Shown here: in pieces, positions 1-10,190 of the stretch
How positions within the stretch are numbered: the stretch's first letter is position 1
How the letters are laid out: each line of letters opens with the position of its first letter
From: Cladopsammia gracilis
Taxonomy: Eukaryota > Cnidaria > Anthozoa > Scleractinia > Dendrophylliidae
DNA: 64,000 nt
Direction of reading: 5' to 3'
Assembly: GCA_022457155.1 (NCBI GenBank)
Contig: JAJGOT010000507.1
Span: 262,001-326,000 of the forward strand
Notes under the pieces: model-generated
The model's database searches: none
Told to the model about the DNA's origin: nothing
What the model saw: only the letters and a program-made list of their open reading frames with translations
Made by a program: the position numbers and the translations under genes

Positions 1-1
1 C

Positions 2-85
2 GCTTTCAAAGCTTTACAAGAAGATACCTCTGTCAGAGACTATCTCTTTGATCTGCTGGATAAAGCAGATGAACAAGAACAATAA
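2..85 (+). CDS. C-terminal tail of an unidentified Polinton ORF (partial)
   Basis: Frame 2 is open from the window edge and ends at TAA (83-85), giving 27 residues that finish in an acidic tail (DLLDKADEQEQ). It sits only 10 bp before the integrase ATG on the same strand, so it is probably the end of the preceding gene of the element. The stretch is too short to name, and chance openness cannot be excluded. Confidence 0.3.
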   Translation, partial: AFKALQEDTSVRDYLFDLLDKADEQEQ

Positions 86-95
86 TGTATAATAT

Positions 96-1085
96 ATGGA
101 CTCCAAACTCTCAAAGATCTATTACAGCCCCAAAGGCTACTGGAAAGGCCTTGCCGCTGTCAAAAAGCTAGCTGCAGCAGCCAAGGTATCTGATGATGTC
201 GCAAAGAAATGGCTGGTCAAACAAGCCCTTTGGCAAGTATATCTCCCTGCACCACGCCATATCCCTCGACCCAAGTTTGATGTCCAGACTCCTAATGCCG
301 TGCATCAAGCAGATCTACTTTTTTTGCCACACGACAAACTGTCTCATGGGCGAAAGATTTACAAATATGCTTTGACAGTTGTTGATGTAGCAAGCCGTTA
401 CAAAGCAGCAGAGCCCTTGACTTCGAAAGAGTCTGATGAAGTTTCGAAGGCGCTTACACGTATTTACAGGCGTGGGCCTTTGAAATGGCCACAACTGTTG
501 CAAGTCGATCCGGGGACAGAGTTTATGGGAGCTGTGACTAAAGAGACTGGGGCCCATAAAACAACCATTCGTCGTGGGCGTGTTGATATCCACAGAGACC
601 AAGGGATTGTTGAAAGATTCAACAGAACCCTGGTTGAACGATTGTTTGGTTACCAGTACGCAGTTGAAATGAATCTGCCCTCTGGCCGTTCGACTGCTTG
701 GGTTAAAAGATTGCCAGATGTTATCTCTGCCTTGAACAATGAAGTGACTCAACTCACTGGCAAGAAGCCTGCGCAAGCGATCAAAGAGAAAGCAACCTCA
801 GCTAAGCCAGCGACACCATATTTGAGACCAGTTGGCAAGAAGGAAAAGAAGCTCCCTCATGGAGTCAATTTGAGATATCTGTATTACCCCGGTGAGCTTG
901 AAGGCGGTAGTCGACGGGCAACTGATCCGATCTGGTCTTTGAAAGTCTACCAAATACAAAGGATTGATACCAAGCCAGATGCGCCGGCCGTCTATTATCT
1001 GTACGACGGACCCAAGCGCGGGTTTGTGCGTGAGGAGTTGATGGTTGTGCCACCGGGCACTCAGTTGCCTCCGGTATCTTTGTGA
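96..1085 (+). CDS. Polinton integrase (DDE/rve family, retroviral type)
   Basis: This 329-residue protein should cut and join element ends into host DNA. The rve catalytic triad is visible: D73 in HQADLLF, D138 in QVDPGTEF and E173 in IVERFNRTL, with exactly 35 residues between the second Asp and the Glu (DD35E). The N-terminal 60 residues are basic, and I see no clear HHCC zinc finger. The C-terminal part (about 255-329) has the basic/aromatic composition expected of a chromo-like or SH3-like DNA-binding tail, but I could not confirm a specific domain. The ATG at 96 is the natural start because the upstream frame closes at 85. The stop lies 25 bp inside the 3' end of the convergent polymerase gene. 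No frameshift or missing catalytic residue is seen, so it may be intact. Confidence 0.92.
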   Translation: MDSKLSKIYYSPKGYWKGLAAVKKLAAAAKVSDDVAKKWLVKQALWQVYLPAPRHIPRPKFDVQTPNAVHQADLLFLPHDKLSHGRKIYKYALTVVDVASRYKAAEPLTSKESDEVSKALTRIYRRGPLKWPQLLQVDPGTEFMGAVTKETGAHKTTIRRGRVDIHRDQGIVERFNRTLVERLFGYQYAVEMNLPSGRSTAWVKRLPDVISALNNEVTQLTGKKPAQAIKEKATSAKPATPYLRPVGKKEKKLPHGVNLRYLYYPGELEGGSRRATDPIWSLKVYQIQRIDTKPDAPAVYYLYDGPKRGFVREELMVVPPGTQLPPVSL

Positions 1086-4000
1086 CCATATGCAAGCGTA
1101 TGGACGCCATCGTCTTTTATCCAGCGCTTTGAATCAAAGGGCGAGAGTGTTATCTTGGTGATGTGCTCACCGAAGATTTGGTGGCCTTTGCTTCGGAGCC
1201 TGTCCATCCCATGCTTGAAGGGTCGCCGATCGAAAAGAGCTTCCTTGTAATTCTGGTGGATGATCTCTTTCTTTGTGACAACCTTTGTGGTGCCCTTTGC
1301 TTTCTTGATGTTTTTGTCGTCCTCTAGTAAGATAGAGTACATCTTCGAGCGAAGACACACAACCTCTGAGATGGGCACACCCTCGCACTCGTCCTTCATC
1401 TTCCCAATGACCTTCTTGTTAAGCTGGCTGTGGAGTGGATGGTCCTTGGGATAGTCACTCGTGTCGTAGAGTTCATCCCGAAGGTTCTCCATGTCTTTGT
1501 AAACATCATCCGTCTTGATCTCGAGGAGCAGAGAGTCTGTGTCTGTGTAAAGTAGGTCTACGCGTGGACCATATTTCAGCTTGAGATGTTTGTAATAGAA
1601 GTCATACATCAGTGTTTTGGAAAGATCAAGGATGCACATGCCTGTGTAGACTGGGCGGTTGAAGAGGATTTTCTCCCTGTGCATCTGGATCCCCGCCATG
1701 TTAGCTCCAAAGACTGTTGCTCTGGAAAACAGCGGGCTTGCTATAAGCTTTCTAATCTTGTCTTGCTCGTGCGATCGGACAAGCTTCATGTCGATTCGAT
1801 TACTGAGGTTCTCCATTGTCTTACCGAAGACTGAGTTGTTCATGAGCTTGAAGAAGTTCTTCTCAAAATCGGAAGTGGCCTTCTTTCTGAGCTCGGTGTT
1901 CAGGGAGATGTATGGCTCCATCCAAGCCCTCTGCTCGAACTTGAGCATTTTGTGGATTTTCGTCAACTTCATTCCCAGATCCAGGTACTGCTGGAGATTT
2001 CTGTAATGCAACACATACCGAGATTTCTTGTTTAGGGTAAGGAGCAGCTTCTGTGTCTTGTCTTCTGACTGTCCCTCTGCCAAGGCCCTTTGATATGGAG
2101 ACATCCATGCCTTAGGAACAGCCTGACTTTCTGGGGCAAGAGGATAAGCGTTGTGCTCATCGTGCAGCTCCTCGGGGTACTCAAGATCAACCTCGATGAT
2201 GTAACCAATCTTTCTGTTTGACCTCCACTTCCTGATCTGGTGTTGAGTTGGAAAGACAGGGCACCATGCGAAGTTGCCAACTGGGAGAGGCTGACTCATG
2301 GCCCATCCATATAGATTGTTCGCGTCGAGATACATGATGTAACTTGACTCTTCGTTGGGGTTGTGATCGTGAAGATAGGGGTTGTTAGCCTTGCAATACC
2401 GCCTGCTCTCCATGGATATACCACCTCGCAAACCTCTTTCAACAAAGAGATGCATGTCAACATCTGTGAGCAGCTCCAGGTTGATGCCCGTATACCTGAG
2501 AAGGGCGTCCCATGAGAGGCCAGGGCTTGTGTAATAATGTGCCGGGTCAAGCTTGTAATGTTGCAGACATGTTTTTCTGAAGTTCTCGAAAACATCGGCC
2601 AGAAGAAGCACATCTGTCATGAGGTAGAAATCGTGGTAATCTCCAAGCGTCTTGCATCGAAATACCTCCCACACTTTTTGCGCGTGGGCGTATTCCTTAT
2701 CTGAGATACCTTCCTTCTTGAGCTCGCTATAGAAGGCATCCTTCGGCGGGAGAGATGTCTCCTCGAATCGAGCCCATGAGTCCATGTATTCGTATGGGTA
2801 AATCCCTTTTTGCAGGAGAAGGTTGCGTTTGGCTTGGTTCTCCTCATAGCTTGCCGTGATTGTGAAGGACTCTGGCTTGTTTGCTTCAACCAGGGCACTG
2901 AGGCTTGACTGCATGAACTGCAAGCTGTCAATGAACCTTAGCTTGCCGAGGGAGAAAGAGATGTATTTCTCCATGTTGTTGGGAATGCATGTCAAATCAG
3001 ATTGAATGCCTGCAATTCCGCCCATAATGTGGTGCGCATCATAACCCCTCAAGTTGTGAAAGATTACGGGGATTATTTCCGTTTTCGGGTTGGTTCGGAA
3101 ATAGTTGATGTTGCAAAAACTGTGAGCCGCGCCCCGATATTTGCCTGTGATGTGGCAATGATCTTTAACTGCGTCTCGAACAGAGTCTTGGATTAGAGAC
3201 TCCCCGCAGAAAAGACAGTCGACCTGCTCGAATAATTTTTCTGTGATGGGCTTCCATTTGTTTCTTGGCCCAACAAATGGGAACTCTTCTAATTCACCAT
3301 CCTCGCCCTTGATGTAAGTTTTGAATGCCTTTTGGTAACATTTGTTGGTGAAACGATGAACAAAGCCCACGTATTCTCTGGTAATTGGATCATAGACTTC
3401 AGTGGCATCCCTGTGGTTCCTCTTGGTGAGAGACTTGTTACAGATGTGACAGTCAGTTGCGCTGTTGAATTCAATCCATTCCTTTCTCGTCATTGAGAGT
3501 GGTGCCTTGTCTTGTAATTCGTATCTGATCTCTGCTTCCAGCTGCTGAAGGCTGTTAAGAAAGACCGGCACCGCGTCCTCTCCTCTGTATAGGTAAGGGC
3601 CCTTTGTCTCCCCATCAGAGCGAACAGCTAACATGCAGAACCCACAGGGTTTGTGTACGGATGTCGCAGTAGTGCTGCTCTGTTGGGGATCTGGTATGCA
3701 TCCATGGACTTTTTCGACAATGCTTTCGAAGTCAGCATAAATAACCCAAGGCTTCTTCATCTGGTTCTGAAAGTTCTCAAAGTGGAGGAAGTTTTCACCT
3801 TCTTTGGGCATTTCAACTCGTGCCGGCCTGCCTTTTACTCCCCTGCAATAGAAGAGATGGTCGGTGAGAACCCTTTCTGAAGAGAAGGGTTGGAGACACC
3901 TGTCACAGTGATGCATGCGACGCCCAACATTGAACTCACTGTGTAGAAGTCTGCTCATGCTCTTGATGTAACAATAATGCGAAGTGTGTATGTCTGTGAG

Positions 4001-4825
4001 CAACATCAGATTAATCCTTCGCAGATTGGGATCCCCTTGCTCACTGACTCTGATTACAGCCACCTTGTTGTTTTTCCAGCCATAAACGTTGATTGCAAGG
4101 TTGTTTTGACGTTCAACCTTAGAAATCTGACTCAATGGCGTTGGAAAATCAACTCCAGTGCAGTCAAGGCCATCATCAATGGGATAACTTCCTGGTCTGT
4201 CTGAATGCGCCTCGGCAGGGAACAATGCCGATCGCAGTGCCCAACGTAGACACTGATTGTCTCTGTTCTTTACATTGATGATTGCCTGCTTCGACCTGAG
4301 TTTTGATGGTGTTGGGATAAATGTGCCGCCTCGTATAGGCTTGTACACCCCGAATTCAAGGTAAACAGTTTTGATTTTATCAACCACCCAACCAGAACCC
4401 AATTGCTGCCATCTAGCAATCTCTTCCTTAAAGCCATTCACAATGTCTTCTAGGAAGCCTTCCTCTCGCAGCTTATAGATATGTGTCACAATCAGTGGTT
4501 TAACGTTCCAAAAGAAGTGATTCATTTCTCGATTGTTATCACCTGCCATTGAAAAGTGAACATCGAATGACAAAGTGACCTTCGCCCCGCCAAGCTCTGT
4601 GACTTCGCGTGCAATTCTCTGGAGAATGACTGCCTTATTAGTTATGAAGAATGAATTCAGGTCCTTGATTTGGTAATCATCAGGGACATTCATCTTATAA
4701 CCATGCAGCCAATTACCGAAGTAATCGTGGTTCCTTGGGTTGAAGTCAAGACGTTGAGCCTCCATGTTATATACAGGGATTTCATTTTCTCCAATTGCTG
4801 GTCTCGCATCGGGCCTCTGTGCCAT
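1061..4825 (-). CDS. Protein-primed family-B DNA polymerase (pPolB) with an embedded endonuclease VII-like zinc module
   Basis: This 1254-residue polymerase (counted from the first in-frame ATG at 4825) should replicate the element from a protein primer. All polymerase landmarks are present: Exo I YADFES (about 364-369), Exo II FHNLRGYDAH (589-598), Exo III YLMTDVLLLAD (734-744), motif A YLDANNLYGWAM (832-843), motif B KLMNNSVFGK (993-1002) and motif C YTDTDS (1093-1098). A CxxC...H...C finger lies at about 307-327. Between Exo I and Exo II there is an insertion with CHIC, CLFC and DHCHITGKYRGA...C, the signature of recombination endonuclease VII/HNH proteins. The frame stays open upstream to a GTG at 4939 and into the terminal hairpin, so translation could begin earlier. 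The last 25 bp overlap the integrase gene. No internal stop is seen, so the gene may be functional. Confidence 0.93.
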   Translation of the reverse strand: MAQRPDARPAIGENEIPVYNMEAQRLDFNPRNHDYFGNWLHGYKMNVPDDYQIKDLNSFFITNKAVILQRIAREVTELGGAKVTLSFDVHFSMAGDNNREMNHFFWNVKPLIVTHIYKLREEGFLEDIVNGFKEEIARWQQLGSGWVVDKIKTVYLEFGVYKPIRGGTFIPTPSKLRSKQAIINVKNRDNQCLRWALRSALFPAEAHSDRPGSYPIDDGLDCTGVDFPTPLSQISKVERQNNLAINVYGWKNNKVAVIRVSEQGDPNLRRINLMLLTDIHTSHYCYIKSMSRLLHSEFNVGRRMHHCDRCLQPFSSERVLTDHLFYCRGVKGRPARVEMPKEGENFLHFENFQNQMKKPWVIYADFESIVEKVHGCIPDPQQSSTTATSVHKPCGFCMLAVRSDGETKGPYLYRGEDAVPVFLNSLQQLEAEIRYELQDKAPLSMTRKEWIEFNSATDCHICNKSLTKRNHRDATEVYDPITREYVGFVHRFTNKCYQKAFKTYIKGEDGELEEFPFVGPRNKWKPITEKLFEQVDCLFCGESLIQDSVRDAVKDHCHITGKYRGAAHSFCNINYFRTNPKTEIIPVIFHNLRGYDAHHIMGGIAGIQSDLTCIPNNMEKYISFSLGKLRFIDSLQFMQSSLSALVEANKPESFTITASYEENQAKRNLLLQKGIYPYEYMDSWARFEETSLPPKDAFYSELKKEGISDKEYAHAQKVWEVFRCKTLGDYHDFYLMTDVLLLADVFENFRKTCLQHYKLDPAHYYTSPGLSWDALLRYTGINLELLTDVDMHLFVERGLRGGISMESRRYCKANNPYLHDHNPNEESSYIMYLDANNLYGWAMSQPLPVGNFAWCPVFPTQHQIRKWRSNRKIGYIIEVDLEYPEELHDEHNAYPLAPESQAVPKAWMSPYQRALAEGQSEDKTQKLLLTLNKKSRYVLHYRNLQQYLDLGMKLTKIHKMLKFEQRAWMEPYISLNTELRKKATSDFEKNFFKLMNNSVFGKTMENLSNRIDMKLVRSHEQDKIRKLIASPLFSRATVFGANMAGIQMHREKILFNRPVYTGMCILDLSKTLMYDFYYKHLKLKYGPRVDLLYTDTDSLLLEIKTDDVYKDMENLRDELYDTSDYPKDHPLHSQLNKKVIGKMKDECEGVPISEVVCLRSKMYSILLEDDKNIKKAKGTTKVVTKKEIIHQNYKEALFDRRPFKHGMDRLRSKGHQIFGEHITKITLSPFDSKRWIKDDGVHTLAYGHKDTGGN

Positions 4826-4948
4826 TGCTATGTGGGTTGGTATATGCAGAGGTGTGGTTTCTTCAATTGGTGGTCTCGTGCCGGGGCCAGCATTCACAAG
4901 CTGTGGTTGGGGATGGTCTCGTGCCGGGTCAGCATCCACAAGCCCTGT

Positions 4949-5159
4949 GTAGTATAGGGGGTTGGTGTATCCGAGACCGCCTCCAAACGCCCGAAAAACC
5001 GCTTATTTTTGGAACTCCCGAACACCTGAGTTGCCGTGCCCCCAGGGCGAATACAATGAGCCCTGGGGGCACGGCAACTCAGGTGTTCGGGAGTTCCAAA
5101 AATAAGCGGTTTTTCGGGCGTTTGGAGGCGGTCCCGAATCACCAACCCCCTATACTACT
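4949..5159. repeat. Perfect-type terminal hairpin of the Polinton
   Basis: Two 100-nt arms (4949-5048 and 5060-5159) are complementary except for a few bases near the outer part (TATCCGAGACC against ATTCGGGACC). They flank an 11-nt loop, GAATACAATGA. The outer edge of each arm reads GTAGTATAGGGGGTTGG. The whole terminus is therefore palindromic and not a simple terminal repeat. Confidence 0.95.
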
Positions 5160-5214
5160 AAGGAAAAAAATCTAAAATAACGGTCATTTTGTATAAAAAT
5201 GAGGTTTTAGAAAT

Positions 5215-5304
5215 ATAGCTAATAATAAATACGCCAATACGCTACGCAAATAGCTAATAATAAATAGCTAATAATAAATACGCCAATAAATACGCCAATA
5301 AATA
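5215..5304. repeat. AT-rich short tandem repeats beside the Polinton end
   Basis: Units of ATAGCTAATAATAA and ATACGCCAATAA recur several times. They begin about 55 bp beyond the hairpin. No coding signal is seen. Confidence 0.8.
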
Positions 5305-5980
5305 GGTTCGGGCCACCATGATACTCTCTAGTTTGTATATACACCTTCAAAACTACTAATGCACGCTGCAAGATGGGGCATTATTGAATTAATAAGATGA
5401 AGAATAGATTTCCTTTATCCAACTTGCTCCTTCTTTGAAACGTTACTACATGTACATGTAAATGTAGTCTTTGAAAGTGTAATTGGCTTAGGAGAATAAA
5501 ACTAAACATTCTATTTAGCAAATAGCCCTGTAAAATAGCAAATTAGACAACTGTCGTTGATCACAAATCTATTTGTAGAGCATGGTGCAAGATTGTACGT
5601 ACAAGTTATTGTTTTAATTGTACCTCTAATTTTCATGCGGTACTGGAGAAACATTGTCACTGAATATCTACATTTCAGACTTGAAGATGCAGAAAAACGA
5701 ATACAGATAATTTGGGATGCAGTGAAACGAACGACAACGAAGCGTATTTCTAGCTTATATTTAAACCCCGTTTTACGTTTAAATATTGACAAAACATGTC
5801 GAGAGCAAGCTTATTTTAAAAAGCTTATTATATATGTATTGTATTGAATTCGAAAGTTACTGCGAAAGCGACTATAAACGTACCAGTCGTAATTAAGTCT
5901 TCATATAAATAATAAGCGTTTCTCAAATACTTATATAAAACTTGCAGAGCTGATATTATTTCAGCGTGCCCATGCGGACT
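5305..5980. other. Intergenic stretch, nothing recognised
   Basis: AT-rich sequence. A 96-codon open frame (5557-5847) overlaps a 93-codon frame on the other strand, and neither resembles a known protein. I see no repeat ends or RNA genes. Confidence 0.5.
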
Positions 5981-6298
5981 CCCGGGGGTACTCCACCAAA
6001 ATACCTATACGGGTATGTGCCGCCCAACGGGGTCGTGATTTTGGGACTCCTGATCTAGAACGGGGTATCCATTTTAGAGACGCTTCCTAGAACGGGGTAT
6101 AATATTTCGAACGCACGAAAGCTTCAGATTATCAGCAGCCATTTTATCTAGAACAGGGTATTAAAAATTGACCTATTTCTAGAACAGGTTATCATTTTGA
6201 GTGCAAATTCTTTTTAAAACGGGGTCCAAATTTGGAGACCGGGGCGGCACATACCCACCCAAAAAATACCCGAGTACCCCCCTCCCCCCCCTCCCCCC
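5981..6298. mobile_element. Small non-autonomous TIR element (GGGGGTACTC family)
   Basis: The left end, CGGGGGTACTCC...ACGGGTATGTGCCGCCC (to about 6025), is matched in inverse by GGGCGGCACATACCC...GAGTACCCCCC (6241-6285). The interior repeats the phrase TAGAACGGGGTA. There is no open frame. The same terminal style recurs at 9940 and 13201, so it is a family of MITE-like elements. Confidence 0.75.
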
Positions 6299-6637
6299 GA
6301 AGAAAAACTGCCAACGCCATTGGTAAGAGGAGCAATGCAAAACTCTCACACTGCAATGTCAGAAATAAATTTTTGCAGGGTAAAGTTATGAAATACCTCT
6401 ACCTCTACCCCTCATTGGGGTAGAGTTACTGGGCGCAGAGTCTCTGCAGAGTCGCACCCTCACCGGCCGGTCCACCAGCACGGAGAAGCTCTGGGAAGCT
6501 TATGTTGCTAAAAACCTACTCAAGTGACTTAAGGCTTGGATTTTTTTATCCTTAAAGGACCCCCTGCAGATATTTTAAAGAACCCCATTCTTTCTTGATA
6601 TAATAACTTTCCTCGGTCATGGAGTTCAAGGGAAGAA

Positions 6638-7312
6638 CTCAGGATATTAAGGACTGGGTCTGTCCCTATTTTATCAAAAGAGTAAGGGGGGTGGTCTATC
6701 TTCAGAAGAAAACGTCTCATAAGAATGAAACTTGGCAACGGCATTCAACTTGTTAAGACAGTCATTTTTGACGTTGATGTTTCCATGGCAACCTATCACG
6801 TGACCAATTGAGCTTTTACTTCCGGTTTTTTCCTTCAGTGCTCTTGCAGACAAGGAAAAATTGTGTTTTCTGAGAATTTTAAGTGGTATTATTTCTACTC
6901 TTTTAAGGTACTTTCCAAATGTAACTGGAAAGGCGGTCCATCTACACGGCATGACTGTTTTCTGGTGTTTGCGTGACAACAAAATCGTGACATTTCAATT
7001 GTCACGTGACCTGGACACGCTTTCCAGTTAGTTTCATGTATGACTTTAGCACTTAAAAATATCCGAACGATATTTTGTCAGTCAGAGTGGTTTAAGTTCT
7101 CCTGCACTTAGCCTAAAGAAAAACATGGAAATTTGACACCTTAATCAGTTGCGTGACCGCTTTCGTGACAACTTCATATCAAAATTAACTTTTGTATCAA
7201 GTTTAAGCCTTTGGCCAAGTTGCATATCAATATGTTCCATACTTTATGAGATAGACCACCCCCCTTAATTTTAGGATGTACCGTAATTGACCCAGGCCTT
7301 AATATACCTGAG
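6638..7312. mobile_element. Nested TIR element (CTCAGG...CCTGAG)
   Basis: The termini CTCAGGATATTAAGGACTGG and, in inverse, CTCAGGTATATTAAGGCCTGG match. A second inner inverted pair, AAGGGGGGTGGTCTATCT and AGATAGACCACCCCCCTT, lies at about 6686 and 7250. The related copy near 38900 lacks the whole piece, which gives an empty site. No coding capacity is seen. Confidence 0.8.
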
Positions 7313-7419
7313 AAATAATTGACTTGTTCGATCAAACGGAAGTCTCATCAACCATCACGTGATATTCCCTGCTTGATGGCGTCACAAAACATGTTTTTTT
7401 GAAATAGGGAACGTTTGCA

Positions 7420-7631
7420 GAGGGGGGCGTAAGGGTTTGCGGTGATGCGGTTTTGCGTTATTTTTAGCACGGTTTTACGAAAAAAAAATTAATATGCGGT
7501 ATTGCGGTTTTATAAGACTCAGCGGTTTGCGGTTTTCATAAATTTGGTAAATTTTGGATGCGGTATTGCGGTTTATTTACGGTTTTTTTTGTGCGGTTTT
7601 GCGGTTTTCGGACCCCCCTTACGCCCCCCTC
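7420..7631. mobile_element. 212-bp nested MITE with 6-bp target duplication TTTGCA
   Basis: The TIRs GAGGGGGGCGTAAGGG and CCCTTACGCCCCCCTC bound the element. TTTGCA is duplicated at 7414-7419 and 7632-7637, and the related copy at 38793-38810 has the unoccupied site with a single TTTGCA. The interior is a degenerate run of TGCGGTTTTGCGGT-like units. Confidence 0.88.
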
Positions 7632-8170
7632 TTTGCAATCGGAAAGTTTGAAAACTTTCGCCATCAAAATGTCCAAAAGGTTCTTTCCAATATAACTTCG
7701 CCTTTTAAGGGGGTATCCATCATATGTCTTGTCAGATATTTAGACATTTGTTATGTCACGTGACCTGTTTTCCTTAAATGGCAGTTTCCGTTGACACCTG
7801 GACACGATTAAAAGGCGCGGAATTATTAAGCCCTTAATAGGAGTCATAGAGAAATGAATAAATAAGATAGATATAATGTGACTATCTGTTCCCCATTTTC
7901 GTTGAAAGATTTAACCGTTATAAGGCAAATACAGGTCACGTGACCCAAACTTGACAAGAAAATGTTGGTCCAATGGATATCGTTTATTGTAAAGCGCTTT
8001 AGAATATTTTATAATTTTAGCGCTTTAGAAATGTTAATTATTATTATTATTATTATTACAAACGCGAATAACAAAATGCTTGCCAAGTTTCATAAAGATA
8101 AGATAAATGCTTTTACTTGAAATAAAAATCCACCAAATTATTGGTTGAGTCAAGCCTTAACACACTTGAG

Positions 8171-8969
8171 TATATTTAAGAGGCGACAGCCTCTTTTCCT
8201 CTCATGTGGGACACATTTTCTTAGATGTGCACGAGGCGTAGCCTCGTTTTGGTGCTGAGGTTGTTTTCCTCCTATAACGTCAAAAATTGATGTTTTCATT
8301 CATAACTCTGGTAGACGTCTTGAACTCGTGGATTTCTTGGCATATATTAGTTTGATGTCAGGATTTTCTTGAAAAGGCCGTCTTAAGGCGGGACTTAACC
8401 TAAACGCCATTTTCCGCCACTTGACAAGGCTTTAATGGAAATGTCTCGTTCATTATGTTTCAAGCAATCCAAAAACTCACTCTATGCTCATCGATCCCAT
8501 GAATCTATGTTCTGGGGTGTTTTGTAAATTTTTGGGTAATTTTTTGGTAATTTTTGGGTATGTTTGGGGGGAAATATTTCTCAAAGGATTGGGTAAAATT
8601 AAGAGAAATAAGAAATATTGAAGATTTAGTGAAGTTTTAAAATTCGAATTTGAAGTTAATAATTAATAGACGGACACCAAGTTAGTCCACTAGCAACCTG
8701 GGGTGCTCTTGTGTGGGTATCAACTGTCTGTTGGTGTTCCAAAAGTCATCTTCTTTCTTCTATCCCTTCTTTAAACCTCTTTCATTCAAATTTAGGTTGA
8801 GTTCCGCCTTAAGTTCTTGAGTTATTCCCGAGGCTGTATCTTAGTTTGGTAGGTTCCATGCTCTGTGTAGAAGTGTCGCAGCAGTACAGATTTCATGCTT
8901 TTTATCGTAGTGAAAATTGGAAAAATAAAAACACGGTCTTCCACATTCAGGCTACACGGGATCGACTAT
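8171..8969. other. Intergenic stretch, nothing recognised
   Basis: T-rich sequence with short TTTTTGGGTAA repeats near 8530. I see no reading frame, RNA gene or transposon terminus. Confidence 0.5.
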
Positions 8970-9939
8970 TTACCGAGTTAAGAGTTGAGTTGAGTTTGAG
9001 TTAAGTTTGAGTTAGGTTTGAGTTAAGTTTGAGTTTAGTTTGAGTTACCGTTTTTACTTAAAACGTCGTTAATGGTAAAACAAGATCTTTTTTTATATAA
9101 AGAAAACAGATAAAAGATAGTATGACGGACAATAAAACCGTCTTTTCGCATTTCAGGGATGATAAAGTGAAAATATAATTCTAATGCACTGTATTGTCTC
9201 TATCCGACTTCCTACCGAATTTTTCGCGTAGCTTTTTCGTTGTCGTTTTCCAGACATTATGTCGTTTTTCTTAGCAGCTTGTTGATATTTTTTCGAGCGC
9301 TTTCGCTTCCTCTTTCAGTTTAATATGTCGGGGACCGAAGAAGAAACACCGAAGAAAATCTGAGAAAATGTGCCGAAATGAATGTCACTCTGTGAATTAT
9401 TTCCGCAAAGAACTGATCAATCAAGTTTGCGAATCGACAAACAAACTATTAAAGCGCTGGAACTTCGGATTGATAGGAGAAAATTATTAAGTTCTGATCA
9501 GAATACTGGATTTAATTTTTTTTAATCAAGTGAAAGACGTTTTCATTCAGGAAAGCTATTCGTTCGAATTACATTTCGCACGCAATTTGCATACATCTCG
9601 GGGTTGTGTTTTTGCAGCAAACTTTCGAAGACTATGATTTGTGTGAACCTTTACTGGAAATTATTCACAATACATAAAATGTAGGGATTTTTTTATAAAG
9701 GAACTCGCTCAGATCGGAAATGTTTTATTTTGAGCTGGTATTTCGGTTTCATCGTGTCACGCAATGTGATTTTGTTGAGACAAATAAACTTTGATGAAGA
9801 AAAATAGCCGCAAATTGGCGATTGCTGGGTACATTTTAATCCCCAAGGTAAAACATCTATTTGTATTTTTCATTTAAGCAGAATTTCCTCCCTGTCATAT
9901 TTTTCTGGTCTGGCTAGAACACTGGTGATTGAATATTTG

Positions 9940-10173
9940 GCCCGGAGGGGGGGGGGGGGGGGTACTCTGCAAATTTTTGGGTGGGGGTGTGCCGCTGGGA
10001 CTCTGAGACCCTTAACCTATACTAGACCATTTTAGCTGCATTTTGCCACCCTATTCTAGACCAAAAATCTCTGATTACCATACCCTACCCTAGACTAAAC
10101 CGCCTAAAAACCATACCCTTCACAGCGGCGCATACCTATATAGCTCATATATGGGAGTATACCCCTTCCCGGG
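9940..10173. mobile_element. MITE of the GGGGGTACTC family with G(17) tract
   Basis: It opens CCCGGAG followed by an uninterrupted G run, then TACTCTGCAAATTTTTGGGTGGG. It closes with ATGGGAGTATACCCCTTCCCGGG. GTGCCGCTG and CAGCGGCGC form an inner inverted pair. Repeated short phrases such as CTAGACC fill the interior. Confidence 0.7.
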
Positions 10174-10190
10174 ATATTTGGTTGGTCACA

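Larger units (their letters stand above)
1..5159. mobile_element. Right-hand part of a Polinton/Maverick (adintovirus-like) element
   Basis: An integrase and a protein-primed DNA polymerase B lie next to each other, facing one another, and the sequence then ends in a strong inverted repeat. This pairing of a retroviral-type integrase with a pPolB is the hallmark of Polintons and adintoviruses. The outer edge reads ...CCCCCTATACTACT, whose complement begins AG, as Polinton termini usually do. The element continues off the left edge, so capsid, ATPase and protease genes, if present, lie outside the window. No target-site duplication can be tested because the other end is missing. Confidence 0.85.
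6519..8170. mobile_element. TIR element CTCAAGTG...CACTTGAG carrying two nested insertions
   Basis: The ends CTCAAGTGACTTAAGGCTTG and, in inverse, CTCAAGTGTGTTAAGGCTTG form imperfect TIRs with TA on both sides. A second copy lies in inverse orientation at 38347-39020. Comparing the two shows that this copy is longer because of separate insertions at 6638-7312 and 7420-7631. It contains several TCACGTGA palindromes and a short (TTA)n run near 8040. There is no coding region. Confidence 0.8.

Noticed and set aside
5557..5847. 96-codon open frame with some basic and aromatic residues
   Set aside because: An overlapping frame of similar length exists on the other strand, there is no homology, and no promoter or splice context is visible.
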